A stretch of 64,000 nucleotides of DNA from Epiperipatus broadwayi (GCA_028023455.1 JAQFVV010000028.1:1375501-1439500); one strand, 5' to 3'; positions 34,625 through 46,459 are shown, counted from the first letter of the stretch. The notes: generated by a model not told the origin, from the sequence alone. Program-made: numbers and translations.

Positions 34625-34740
34625 ACACAAAAAAAATCGATCACCGGAAGTGACTATTTAACCCTTGATCCGTGAACTTTAGATGCCAGAGTTTACCAGT
34701 CTGCCAATGAATTAATCTACACAATTAGTGTTAATTATTA
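34625..34740 (-). repeat. possible tRNA-like SINE
   Basis: On the minus strand, CATTGGCAGACTGGTAAACT contains a good box A (TGGCAGACTGG), followed by CATCTAAAGTTCACGGATCA and a weak box B (GGGTTAAATAGTC), then CGATTTTTTT on the same strand. The head resembles the small tRNA-like repeats at 17.9 kb. Confidence 0.3.
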
Positions 34741-34914
34741 AGTAATATGAATAACATAATCGTGCATAAAAATACATTTCTGTTTTTAAATCAATACGCA
34801 TATGCAGACTAAATGAAAATGGGATGGGGGCGATTTTGAAAATACCAGACAATCATCATTTAAAAAGAGTGACCACCATTTACTAATAAAGTGACTCATA
34901 ATATATATATATAT

Positions 34915-35110
34915 CATAGTACAGTAGTGGTATATCTGCTTACTATGTCCACAAACTGGGTTCAATTTAGAATTCTTTTCTAATTTCCAATTAGGTATAG
35001 GATTTGTTTTCCAAGCATCATGACCATAATTGACTCAACTGGTACTAAATGAATATCTTGCATTTGTTAGGAAAGAAAGCAGTAATGATGAAGAATCATA
35101 AAACTTTCAC
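34915..35110 (+). repeat. possible tRNA-like SINE
   Basis: CAGTAGTGGTATATCTGCTT (box-A-like) is followed by ACTGGGTTCAATTTAGAATT (box-B-like GGTTCAATT). The next ~130 bases hold GACTCAACTGGTACTAAATG and no poly(A). It follows a (TA)n stretch. It is a single copy in this window, so the call is weak. Confidence 0.3.
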
Positions 35111-35114
35111 CAAA

Positions 35115-35900
35115 ACATGATGAGTAAGGATTTTTTTTTACTGAGCCTTTAAGGGCTATGCTTTATCTATATGGAAAAAAATCTTCTAACTAATAAGGCA
35201 AAATATCTAAAATTGTTCATGCACACATACATTGTTAAATTTACACACATGCACACATATACACAAAATGTTAATGACAAACTATGAATAAGCATGACAA
35301 TTAATTTAGTATGCATCATCTTTATAAGGAACACTCAAATCCAGTCAGAAAAAGTGTTCTTTCTCTTGCATTTGGCCTATGTACAAAAAGTTTTTTTTTA
35401 TTTAAGAAGAAATTATTTTATATAACTGTCCTATCTCATCTTGCCTTAGAAGGGGATCTGACAATAAATAATCAGCCTTTTTGGAGGCAAGAGAGGGAAT
35501 GTCTGTCTAAACTAAATGACAGAATGCATTCCCAATTGAACTCACTATTATTAGTGAATGTTTCTATTACTGACATTATGTTATAAGTCTACACAATGAA
35601 GCAAGACCACAATAGGACTGGAAGTTGTAAATACTAGAGCCGATTCAAGGCAAGCTGTCTAGTACAGCCAGAAGTGTCACTGAACGAACTCACGAGGCAA
35701 GCACTTATATACAGCTGGAAGTGAAACCAGTCATGTGCCACCTGTCTGGCATTAATGAAATTTATTTATTGATTGCATATTTTGTAAATATATTTGATAC
35801 TAATAGTGATTGTGAACTTCAAGCATTTGTATTTTGGATTATTGTTGGTTTGAAACATCAAAAAGCTCTCTATATGACAGAGCAATGAAGATTCCATAAT
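35115..35900. other. spacer; no named feature
   Basis: The 91-codon frame at 35311-35586 has no recognisable domain. 35590-35760 is notably GC-richer than the rest but shows no clear reading frame or tRNA-like box. Confidence 0.3.
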
Positions 35901-35959
35901 GTTATTAATTATGATGTCAGGCAAATATAATATTAATATTAATATTTATGTTTTGAAAT

Positions 35960-36326
35960 CCTTCTGGAATAAGTAAAATAAAATTTATAAAGAAGCACAT
36001 GACCACTCATACTTTCAATATGTTCCAGAAACCTCATTTGAGATGCCAAAGTATCTTCCCTATAGTTCTGATCTTCACTCCTCAGACTATCAGCTGTTTA
36101 GTTCTCTGTATGAGGAAGATGATTCACATGTGATGAAGAGGTAAAGATAATGGTGCATTTATGTCTAGCAGATTAGCCTAAAAACTTTTGTCAACAAGCT
36201 TTCATATTTCCTCATTAAAAGACAGACAAAGTGCATTGAAAATCAAATAATGTGTTAATGTTTTCTAAAAGCCGATTAAAGTAAATTCTATAGCCAGACT
36301 GCCAACAATTTTAGACTCATCCTGTA
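35960..36326 (+). pseudogene. mariner-type transposase 3' remnant with right terminal repeat
   Basis: At 36055-36117 a frame reads L-P-Y-S-S-D-L-H-S-S-D-Y-Q-L-F-S-S-L, matching the family block Y-S-x-D-L-x-x-S-D-Y-x-L-F that holds the last catalytic aspartate of mariner transposases. A stop follows at 36139, and the rest is frameshifted. The right end AGACTCATCCTG at 36313-36324, followed by TA, is what a mariner terminal repeat (CAGGATGAGTCT inward) plus a TA target would look like. The left end and the first two catalytic blocks were not found, so only the 3' third remains. Confidence 0.6.
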
Positions 36327-36329
36327 TAG

Positions 36330-37270
36330 ATATGTATGTAAAAAACTAAGAGAGTGAAAACTGATGGGTATGTAGTATAGCATATTTAACTAGATTTCAA
36401 ATTTGGCAACAAATTTCTTTAAGGTGTTATAATGTTAACAGAAATGTTGTCAAGTTTGTGTAATATTTGTATTGGTGTTCTATTGAAGGCATAAACACAC
36501 AGGAGAAGTATGTCTGAGTGTAAATAAAGTAGATTTTAGAATCAAGCAGACCATATTTAATATACATAAAATCAATATGGATTTGAAGATTAAGGTATGT
36601 GAAATCTCTACTTTACAGTGAAGCTTCCACATGAAATTCATGCATAATGAGAGAGGGTGATCAGAAATGGAACACAGGAGAGTAATTGTAATGTATTAAA
36701 ATTTGAGATAAGGGGTGCATTTATAAATTTGAAATCTGGTTTCATAAAATTCTATAGTTGCAATTATTAATTATTATATATACATTTTCATATTCAAATC
36801 TATAATTGATATTAATTATTTGGACTCATGTTTTCTAATACATGTAAATTATGAAGTTCCTTTATTACGTTTGTCCATGTAAACGCAGTTTATCTTCAAA
36901 TTATTATAATTTGAGTTAAAATTTATTCACTAATCTCATTAGTAAAAATATAATTATAGTTTATATAACGACCATAATGAAAGCGGATGATTTTATAATT
37001 ACATTTTAAATCTAATTATTTTTCCGTAAATGATAATAATTGCAAATTCTTTATTACTGAGCATACAGAAAAACATAAATTACAAAAAAAATGAAGTTAT
37101 TTTAATAAATTGTAAATTATTTCACAATCAAATATATTTGAAATTAGCAGTAATTTTAACATATTAGAAGGTGAAAATATCATTATTACAGCTGAAGAAA
37201 CCGGAAATAATTAATTTAATACAAGGTGATAATATTGTTTAGATGTGTATTATTAGTTCTTTTTTATTCA
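36330..37270. other. AT-rich spacer without recognisable gene
   Basis: I found nothing supportable between the mariner remnant and the next SINE. Confidence 0.4.
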
Positions 37271-37271
37271 G

Positions 37272-37402
37272 ATATAAATTTTTATCAAGCGTTGGTGGTC
37301 GAGAGGTCGGCGACAGCTGCTTTGCAAGCGGTTGTCCCGGGTTGGCGGGTTCGCTTCCCGGCTGATGCTATGACACATGGGAAAAAATATATATAAATTT
37401 TT
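37272..37402 (+). mobile_element. tRNA-derived SINE, type B, with 12 bp duplication
   Basis: The body from 37284 has GTTGGTGGTCGAGAGGTCGG, CTGCTTTGCAAGCGG (loop with TGC at the anticodon position), GTCCCGGGTTGGCGGGTTC (long variable arm into the T arm), TCCCGGCTGATGCTATGACA, then an A-run. The exact direct repeat ATATAAATTTTT flanks it at 37272-37283 and 37391-37402. This is the best-preserved type B copy. Confidence 0.9.
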
Positions 37403-37549
37403 CCTTAAAGAACAGATATGATTATATTTTATTATTTATTTATGATATACATATTCTGCAAGTCTATTGCAAGTAGGAGAAGTCTTGTTTATATAAATGT
37501 TTTTGCAAGTTTATTTAAAAAGGGTTTTTTAGAATCCCCTAGTTATGTT

Positions 37550-38160
37550 GTATTTATATATTGGACTATTTCCATCATCTAATATGAGTACTGAATGCCT
37601 TTAGAAAAATTTAATTTTATTTAAATATTCCAGATACATTTAACTATTAGTAATAGCACATCAAACAGGTTAGTATATGCACAATGTTTTAAGAGGTATT
37701 ATTCTCCCCTCTTCTTCATGTGTTGCTGTCCTAATCAGCGACAGTACTAGCTTGGGAATTGAATCTGGACCATTAGATTCTTGAGTACTGAATTTTAGGG
37801 TAATGCTCTAACCAACAAACCATCCTGCTTTGTAATGTTCTAATCAACAAATCATCCTGCTTTGGCAGGATGGCTCAGGTGGTTACAGAATAGTTCAGTT
37901 GGTTAGAGTGTTACCTTAAAATTCAATACTCAAGAATCTAAGGATCCAGGTTTGATTCCCAAGGTAGTACTGTCACTAGTCAGACTTGCAACACCTGAAG
38001 AAGAGGAAAGAATAATACCTCTTGGAACATTGTGCATATACTCACTTGTTTGATGTCTATTACTAACAGCTGAAAGTATTTTGAATATTTAAATAAAGTT
38101 AAATTTTTCTAAAGATATTCAATACTCATATTAGATGGTGGAAATAGTTCAATATATAAA
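37550..38160. mobile_element. head-to-head tRNA-SINE palindrome, copy 4 (best preserved)
   Basis: Two ~280-300 bp copies of one SINE-like unit are joined 5' to 5' near 37830-37860. The right copy has ATAGTTCAGTTGGTTAGAG (classic tRNA D arm and box A, about 37894), box-B-like AGGTTTGATTCCC at 37950, then CACCTGAAGAAGAGGAAAG, TGTTTGATG, TATTACTAACAGCTG, AAATAAAGTTAAATTTTTCT and ATATTAGATGGTGGAAATAG. The left copy is the complement, including GTAATGCTCTAACCAAC and the terminus TGGACTATTTCCATCATC. Outermost bases TTGTATTTATATATTG and CAATATATAAATACAA also pair, so the unit ends in inverted repeats. A short triplication of the CATCCTGCTTTG centre is present. Confidence 0.75.
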
Positions 38161-38805
38161 TACAACTAAAACACCATTATCACAAACCTTTAGGAAAATT
38201 CCTAGTAATGTAATCAGGCATGATTCTTTCAATTATTCCCTGAGGTATTTAAATAAATACATGCCTACTGCTTATAGAAATTTTCTTCTGAGTTTAAACC
38301 CATATAAGATTTTGGGTTACATACAAAAGAGGACTTTTGGTTTCCAGATATCTTTGAAAGAAGAAAATCTATTGTTTGTACAGCAGGAAGTTTAACATAA
38401 GGCTATCAATGGTAATTGATGGTTACCTGAAATACTAATGGCAAACATATTTATCTGGTTATTACATTGAATGTTTTCACCAATTCCTTCTTTTACATTA
38501 TAATTAATCCATACATTTTTTTAACACACATATACTCACATATGTATATACACAGACAGATTAATATATAGGTGAATTATCAGTAATCCAAACACCTTTA
38601 GTTCAAAAACTTCTAGTATCCAGATAAAATTATTGATATATCTAGCTCACTCAAAAAATGAAGATTGTTCATAAAAATGCTTAATAAGACAAAGATGTTT
38701 AATAGTTTGCAAAAGCAGATAATTGCAATTTGTTTATTTTGGCATTGAAGATGCTCTAATAAGAACCAAAAAAAAATGTGTTTGGGTGTATATATATATA
38801 TATAT

Positions 38806-39480
38806 CATTAAAAAGGAGTCAACGCTTAGACAATCCCAATATCAATAAAAATCAATAATTTCAAACTGTTGTCAAGGCAACATCCTTTAACAATATATAT
38901 ATATATATATATCATTAAAAGCCAGTCAACAATTTTAAACTGTTACTAAGACAACCTCCTTTTAACAATATATATATATCATTAAATACCAGTCAATATT
39001 TAAACAATCCCAATATCAATAACAATCAACAATTTCAAACTGTTGAAAAGGCAACCTCTTTTTAATAATAAAGATAGATTCTCACCTTTATTAATGGTCT
39101 AATATACTTATATAGGCACTAAAGATTACAACTTGACCACAGAGATTGAAATTATTGATACAAAGAAGTTTAAATAAACCTTTTAAACAGTTAAATTATA
39201 ATTATAATTGCAGTTTGTAATGTTATAATTGACTATTTATTAATCTACATTCAGAATAGGGTATACTTGCCTGTTTAAAGGGGTTTATTTAAATTTTTTT
39301 GTATCAATAATTTCAATTTCTGTGATCAAGTCTCAATCTTTAGTATGTATATAAATATATTAGACTATTAATAAAAGTGGGATTCCATTTTTATTGTTTA
39401 AAGGGGTTGCCTTGACAACAGATTGAAATTGTTGATTGTTATTGATATTGGGATTGCCTAAGTGTTGACTGGCTTTTAAT
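38806..39480. mobile_element. cluster of the CAGTCAACACTTAG palindrome family in TA repeats
   Basis: A solo left arm (38806-38890), a (TA)n run, a partial arm (about 38912-38970), another (TA)n run and then a full ~500 bp palindrome (38980-39480) follow each other. The full copy has arms of about 230 bp that start with CAGTCAATATTTAAACAATC and end AAGTGTTGACTGGC. X-box-like 14-mers lie at 38868-38881, 38942-38955, 39042-39055 and 39406-39419. Every copy touches TA repeats, either as an insertion preference or because the arms and (TA)n spread together. Confidence 0.65.
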
Positions 39481-39576
39481 AATTACTTACAAATCCATTT
39501 AGCTCTGAATATTATTATACTCAATATATATATAAAAATAAAGATAGATTGACTACCTTCAACTTGTTAAGATTTG

Positions 39577-39793
39577 ACAGAGAAAAACTCACTACACGTA
39601 TTGCCACACACAGCAAGCTAGAGTAATCAAGGGATGCCAGAAGGCTTGTGCATAAAATCTCCATCTAGTGCCTACTCATCCAATATTCCCAGAGAAGTTT
39701 TTGGCTTGTGGCCTTCATCAGTGAGGAGCCTTGGATCCAGTGATTACTCTAGCTTGCTGTGTGTGACAATATGTATAGTAAGTTTTTGCCTGT
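39577..39793. repeat. 217 bp palindrome
   Basis: The left arm ACAGAGAAAAACTCACTACA, CACACACAGCAAGCTAGAGT pairs with TGATTACTCTAGCTTGCTGT, AGTAAGTTTTTGCCTGT. The minus strand of the centre reads CTGATGAAGGCCACAAGCC, the same CTGANGAAG theme seen in other hairpins. Confidence 0.6.
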
Positions 39794-40139
39794 TTTAATA
39801 ACAGTTATAAGCAAGCATAAAAAGTGGTGATCATGTGATGTTTATTGTTAAGATTTGTTTAAAATCATGGCTTGTTGACTTCTGAAATAGCATGATCATT
39901 TTGCCTTTTTACATTACTGTTTTAATGTTATCATAAACGATATTAGAATAGGGTTTATTAGATATATCAGTATACATACACTACTTTTATTGATCTTTTA
40001 ATTAAAAAAGCCTGAAGTGGTCAGTATATTACAGATAGTCAGCTTAGATCTAAGATATTGTTCTATTGTTTAGGACGGAAGAAAAAATGTCCAGGAGAAA
40101 TTTACTTGTTCCCGGTATAGTTTTTATGCAAAGTATTTG

Positions 40140-42430
40140 GAATAAAAAAATATGATTTTTTTTGCTTATTTATACAATATTTTTGATTATTTTTACAAGT
40201 TAATTGGTTAATTATTATTTAAAACAAAAAAGAATTACACAAGTATATTTTCTATTTACTCATTTATCTTTTATTTTTAGAAATAGAAATTAATAAACTT
40301 AACCTTAATATAAAGATAGAAAACTTCTGTGTTAAGTATGTCATTATCTGTCAGAATTGAGACGGTGTTAAAATGTTTTCAGATATTATAAAGCAAATAA
40401 GAAATTTTAAAGCAGAATTTACCTTTGTTTATTCACATTTAAAAAATAAAAAAACAATTCATTTTCTAAGAGGTTACACGATCTTAGTTGATGATATTTA
40501 AATACAAGTATTATATACTTTTAAGGTAGATGTAATTATGGGGGTTTGAACCCAGACTTTTAAGCTCCCTTTTATCATTCACTCCATCTTATATAACCAA
40601 TACACATGACCACATACACGCGAAAAAGATAAATGATCTCCAATTTACATGTTTCATGCTGAACCAGCACTCTTCATTTAGTTCAGTTCACCATCTTTCA
40701 CACTTATATATAATTAGTGCTTGGTTCATATTAAGATAGGAAATCTTCAAACTTTAATGGTCAGGTTTCAATTTTCTCCACTCTTCAACTCCTCTGCCAT
40801 CCATATAATTGAAAATCGCACGTTCAAAGTCCTTGTTTGCCAATTTTGTTGTCATACCGATGTTGACTGTAAGTCATTCTGATCTTCATATGTAGGACCT
40901 TAAGCCCATTTAAACATACAGAATATGGATGGATAGAATCCAAAAGGAATATGTAATATTTAAATACAAGTATATTACATATAGAAAATAAAGAGCTCTG
41001 CTAATTTGCTCTGACAAGCTTTATTGATAAATGCCAGCTAAACAAAAGCATTTCAAAATATCTATCTTGAAAACCACTCCTTAGTCTCAGACCAATGGTT
41101 TCATGCTTTGGCACTTTTCAGTGAGGTGCTAGGACAGCTTCAGACACTAGATGTAATTATAGGGGATTTGAACCCAGACATTGAAACTCTGTTTTATCAT
41201 CCATTCCATCTTATACAACTAATACACATGACCACATGCATCTGGAAGAGATAAATGATCTCCAATATACATATTTTGTGCCAAACCACCACTCATCAGT
41301 TGATCCAGATCACCATCTCCTAGGCATATATATTATCATTGGTTGGTTTATATTAAGATAACAAATCTTTGAACTTTAATGGACAGGCTTCAATCTTCTC
41401 CATACTTCATCTCATCAGCTATCCATATCATCAAAAATGTAATGATAACATGTTTGAAGCCCTCATTTATTGATTTTGAGGCCTGTCCATTAAAGTTTGA
41501 GATTTTCTAACTTAATATTAACCAATCACTGAGTATACATAAGTGCCGGAGATGATAATCTGGACCAACTGATGAGTGCTGGTTCTGCCCAAAATACATG
41601 TATTGGAGATCATTTATATTTTTTTACATGTATGTGATCATGTGTATTGATTGTATAAAATGGAGAGGATAATAAAAGGGGAGCCTGAAAGTCTGGGTTC
41701 AAATGACCTATAATTACATCTAGCTTAAAAAGTATGTATATTATACATGTATTTAAATATTACATATTCAGCCTGTATTCTACACATCCCTCTGATATGT
41801 ATTTAAATGGGCTTAAAGTTTTGCATAAAAGGGGTCATAATGATTTACAGACAACATGGGTATAACAACAAAATTGTTAAACAATGGCTTTGAATATGTC
41901 ATCATCAGATTTTCAATGATATGGATGGCTGAAGAGTTGAAGAGTGGAGAAGATGGGAAGCCTACCCATTAAAGTTTGAAGATGTGCTATCTTAATATGA
42001 AACAAGCACAGATAAATGTGTGGGAGATGATGATCTGGGCTAACTTATGAACACTGGTTCAGCATGAAATACATAAATTGGAGATCATTTATCTTTTTTG
42101 CATGTATGTGGACATGAGTATTGGTTATATAATATAGAGTGGATGATAAAAGGGAGCTTGAAAGTTGAGTTCAAATCCCCTATAATTAGTTGATGATGTT
42201 AAATACATATTGTTCTGATTTATAATTCAGTTTTTAAATATTTAAAAAGCTTAAATGTGATTTTTTATATATTATTTATTTAGAAAATTAAATCAAAAAA
42301 ATTAATTCCAACTTATTGAGTTTTAATTTAAAATAAAGATTTATTAGTAGAAAAAGTTGAGCATTTTCAAAAACTATCACCAGGTGGAATAAAAGAAAAT
42401 GTTAAGGGTTAATTGAAACTTAAATAATAT
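40140..42430. repeat. copy D of the ~1 kb unit, interrupted by nested FB2 elements
   Basis: 40160-40445 and 42225-42430 align with copy C at 23.4-24.4 kb (TTTATTTTTAGAAATAGAAA, TTAAAGCAGAATTT, ATTCACATTT; CAGTTTTTAAATATTTAAAA, AACTATCACCAGGTGGAA). The 1.7 kb between is a nested palindrome described separately. Confidence 0.5.
40484..42207. mobile_element. FB2 palindrome interrupted by a second FB2 palindrome
   Basis: Outer arms lie at about 40510-40985 and 41750-42190. An inner, self-contained FB2 palindrome occupies about 41150-41735, bounded by ACTAGATGTAATTATAGGGG and CCTATAATTACATCTAG. Both have outward box-B-like ends (GGGTTTGAACC / GGTTCAAAT). The outer element is flanked by TTAGTTGATGAT followed by a TTAAATACA-like stretch at 40484-40505 and 42186-42206, an imperfect direct repeat of about 20 bases. 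Confidence 0.6.
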
Positions 42431-43560
42431 TTTTATTGTATTAATTACTATTACAGTATTGATATATATATATATATGTATAAGCATAGTTTGTAGTTTA
42501 AGTGTTATATTATTATTACTAAAATAAATTTATATCCTTATAAAAAGTATTTATGATATAAAATCTTAATTGTGAATCAATGTATTAGACTAGCCAAAAT
42601 TAAATTACAAAACTACTATCAATGGATTTTTTTCTAAGGCAAACTTTTCAAGTGAAAAGTAATACAACATAAATATACACTATCTCATCACCCATAATTC
42701 CAAGTCACATATTCAGTTACCTTTAATATATAAAAAATAATTTTTAAATAAGTTAATAGATTTTTTAGTCTTTATTCTTTTCAAAGAAGACAATCTTAGC
42801 CTACTCAAACACAATAGTATGTCTTGTATTTCTTTTATGAATATATAATGCCAAACTAAGATATATATTTTTTACTTTATTTTTATAAATGATAATCTAA
42901 GGCTTATATTTTTTATGAATATAGAAGTTCAGTCATATGATATTTATTTTTTATTCTATCTTTATGAATTATCATTATTTCAAGTTCATAGAAGTAATGT
43001 AAAGGACAAATATTTTATTCTGTATTATATATTCATGGAAGAAATACAGTCTATAAGAGTTGGCTAAATTATTCTCTGAAAATGATGAAAGGAGAAAAAA
43101 AATAAAGAACTTTTTAAAAAAGATTTATGGTTATGAAGTTATTAATTTAAGCTAATTAGAACATCTGCTGAAACTATAGCAATTAGGATAGTATATATTT
43201 GTGGTATTTTGTACTTAGAAAGTCCACCTTGACAGGATACCATTGGTCATGGATTTGTAATTTAAATTTGGCTAAATTGTGAACTGTTCTATTTTATTTA
43301 TTCTACATATGTATGTACACAACTACAGATAATAAACTTGAAATTTCTTTATATTTTAATTGAGTTGGCCCATTGAAATCCAAAACAAAGTCACAAATTT
43401 AAAAAAGCACACAAACTAGGAATTTGGGATAAATAATGATCTATCTGGGTGCATTGCTTATATAGTTCAATTAATTTTAGGTGCATTATTATTAGCCAGT
43501 AAATAGATATATAATTAGTTTTAGCAAGAAATCAAAAACATGAAAACTATAAAACTTAAC
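42430..43560. other. AT-rich spacer without recognisable gene
   Basis: A short TA run lies at about 42464-42476. 42770-43290 weakly resembles 27870-28170 in inverted order (CAAAGAAGACAATCTTAG; GGATACCATTGGT). No coding feature was seen. Confidence 0.35.
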
Positions 43561-43565
43561 TATAC

Positions 43566-43861
43566 TACATAAATTCAATTTTTCCATTCTACTTTGAACA
43601 TTTTTTTTTAGCAAAAAACCTTTTACTATACACATTTGCAAACACAATCTTATATTTCAACTGTCCTGCAGTTTTCTTCAGAGCCACTTTTACTTTTATT
43701 TTTTAAAATTAAAAAATGTTAAAATTAAATTAAAATTAAAGTGGCTCTGAAGAAGACTGCAGGACAGCCAAAACATAAGATTGTGTATGCATATATGTAT
43801 AATAAAAGGTTTTTTTGCTAAATAGTGTTCAAAGTAGAGTGGATAGATTGAATTTATGTAA
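43566..43861. repeat. 296 bp palindrome with CTGAAGAAGACTGCAGGACAG core
   Basis: The left arm TACATAAATTCAATTTTTCC, TACTTTGAACA, AGCAAAAAACCTTTTA, GTCCTGCAGTTTTCTTCAG pairs with the right arm CTGAAGAAGACTGCAGGACA, AAAAGGTTTTTTTGCT, TTCAAAGTAGAGTGG, GAATTTATGTA. The same unit, with a longer interior, is present at 58679-59323. Confidence 0.7.
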
Positions 43862-44704
43862 GATATTATAGCAAAATAAAGGAAGTGGTAAATTTGGTTA
43901 ACTACATTATAAAACCAGCTCTAGTGAATAGTTATTTATCTTTACTCTTATTACTTTTCTTTAAAAAAATAGAGAAATACTTTTTATTCCATTAATTTTT
44001 TAAAGCAATTTTATCTGCCTCTTACTTTCTTAAAATTGCATTGTGGGTATGTATTCATTAAATGCAGAAAAAATAAGACTCAATGTTTCATAAAAGAGAG
44101 ACTGTACACAATATAAATTTGTGAAAAATTTAATTATTTGGGAGTTTTACCTACAAATTAAATGATCCAGCTATATGAAAAAAATTCTAAGCTTGTTGGA
44201 AGAATCTTCAGCTGCACTTCACCTACGGAGTTTTAGTCTCATGCCTCAGGCATGATAGACTGTTGAATTGAACCATAAGCCATTTTAGATTCTTGCTAGA
44301 AAGTTATAATTACATAACTGATTAAAAGTAAATATAAAATTGTTTTATGTTACAGTGGTATTGAATATTCTTGTCATGTTCTTGGCCTGGGTTTGAAATC
44401 AGGCTGGATACATTTTTATTTTAATCAGGCTTTAAATTGTTTTTAGGTCAATGGTTCATAGCCATTTCTGCTATCTATTACATATTGATAAGTAGATGGA
44501 TATTTGACTATTTATAATAAGAGAGTAAACCAAAACAAAAAGCATTCTTAATAACTGATATTTGGCAAAATAAATAAGTAATGACTATTCTTTTGGCATT
44601 TTTTTTTTATGCCGAGGTATTCATGTTACAGGAGTTTGTTCTAAAACTGTTACCTGCCTGATATCTACATTAAAGGTGGATAAATAAAGTATATACTTGT
44701 AGTT

Positions 44705-45135
44705 ATACATTAAACTATTCCCATCATCTTGTTTTAAGTGTTAAACATAATTCAAATTTTATTTAATATTTTCACATACATTCAACTGTTTGTAATAAAT
44801 ATAATTTAGTATATGATATAATGTTTTTGTGGAATTAATCTCTATTTTCCTTTAGGTGATGCTTGCCTACCTTTAGATTCATCAATCTGTAAGATGATAT
44901 TCTATCCTAGCTTAAATTCAATATTTATAAATCTATGCTAGTTTTGACATTAATCTGGCCAGAAACACCAGAAGGAAAGAAGATCTTAGTTTCACTCAAA
45001 ACTTTATGTTCTGTACTAATATGTGTATTATAACTAATAGTCAAATTAATTTGAAAAATATAAATGAAATTTGAATTTTTTAAAACCATTTAACAATTAA
45101 AAATGAATGATGGAAATAATTCAACATATAATCAA
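44705..45135. mobile_element. head-to-head tRNA-SINE palindrome, copy 5 (degenerate)
   Basis: The left terminus AAACTATTCCCATCATCTTG and right terminus ATGAATGATGGAAATAATTC match the family ends. Halves carry TTCAACTGTTTGTAATAA, CTTTAGATTCATCAAT, TATAAATCTATGCTAG and CACCAGAAGGAAAGAAGAT. tRNA boxes have decayed beyond safe recognition. Confidence 0.5.
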
Positions 45136-45139
45136 AAAT

Positions 45140-46330
45140 AAAATATCAGCATTACAAATGTAATAATATAGCATTTAAAGATTGAATAATTTTTTTTTTA
45201 AAAAAAAAATCAACATAGCAAATAAAGTAGACAATAATTTTAAAAACTGAGAACACAGATTGACTACTGTGAATATGAAGTGCCTAATAACGTGACTTTA
45301 TTAAATTTCTTAATTTTTTGGATTTCAATAATAAAGCTTTCCTTCCCTTATTATAAATATAATGTCCTCTGAAAATTTTAATAAATGTTAATCTTACTAT
45401 CTATATTTTGCATATATTGAGATACATTTCTGGATACTTGTGTATTGTCTTGCTATCAAGCATGCATCCGTTTTTTGAATTATACAGATTCAGGGGCATT
45501 CAATAAATATTTAAAACAAAATGGCTGACAAGAAGCAGTCATATTTTACAGGTTTTATTATTATTGCTATTTTTTAAAAAATAAAATTTCTGCAACAGTT
45601 AATTATAATATTTTCACTTTATTTATTAATTTTTTGTATTACATCAACTTATTAATATAAAAAATATAAGAAACATAAAGTGTCATATTGTGCCCATTAA
45701 TGAAGAATTTTTATGAGGGCAAGATCCAGTACATATGGAAATATTTCACTGTATACCATTCTGTCAAAAGAAGATCCCAAACTTTTATCACTTTGTGAAA
45801 ATGGAAATGACAAAAGTAAAGATGCTGAATGTAAACAAACAACAATCAAAGTGAGTTGATGTTTAAGATATTACAATATAAAATATAAAAGAAAATTGGA
45901 ATAAATCTTCTGACTGGAATTTATAATCAATTTATTATTTTTTAAAACTTAACAATTAACACATATTTATAATATAAAATGGAAAAAAAAATCAAATACT
46001 TGTAGAAATCGTGAAACATTATAATGAAAAAAATGGCTGCCAAGCTTGGTAGACAGGATAATACAAATGTACCACTTTTTATATATTATATGCATTTTTT
46101 ATTCATAATACTATAAAACTTTAAAATACAAAACTACAGCTATATTTATGTCAGCACAAACTTTTTATATAGCAGTCATAAAAAAGAAATAAATAATTAA
46201 ATGATTTTATAGCTCGATTGTTCTAATAAGTTTAAGCACTAGGTGGCACTGCCAGAAATGTAATCAATACATAGACTTTTCCATCCAGAATTTGATTCTC
46301 CACCACAGGACTAGTATTAATTATATCAAT
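45140..46330. other. spacer; possible mariner-like terminus
   Basis: GGGGCATTCAATAAATATT at about 45493 resembles ends reported for some mariner-like elements, but no partner end was found. The rest is AT-rich without supportable features. Confidence 0.3.
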
Positions 46331-46459
46331 ATTCACAATAATATTTTCATACTTTTATCCTGATAACATAATAATTTTGAATTAATGGTGTTTATAGTAA
46401 TGGAAGTCTTTTTACTTTTAATATATATATGATCAATAGATGGAGCTTTACCAAAATCT

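Noticed and set aside
35311-35586. 91-codon frame
   Set aside because: No recognisable domain, no supporting signals; length is compatible with chance among the many frames of the window.
38135-38395. 86-codon frame after the SINE dimer
   Set aside because: Its start lies inside the repeat terminus and the remainder has no recognisable features.
45493-45515. Mariner-like terminus GGGGCATTCAATAA
   Set aside because: No partner inverted end, TA target pair or transposase block was found within 2 kb.
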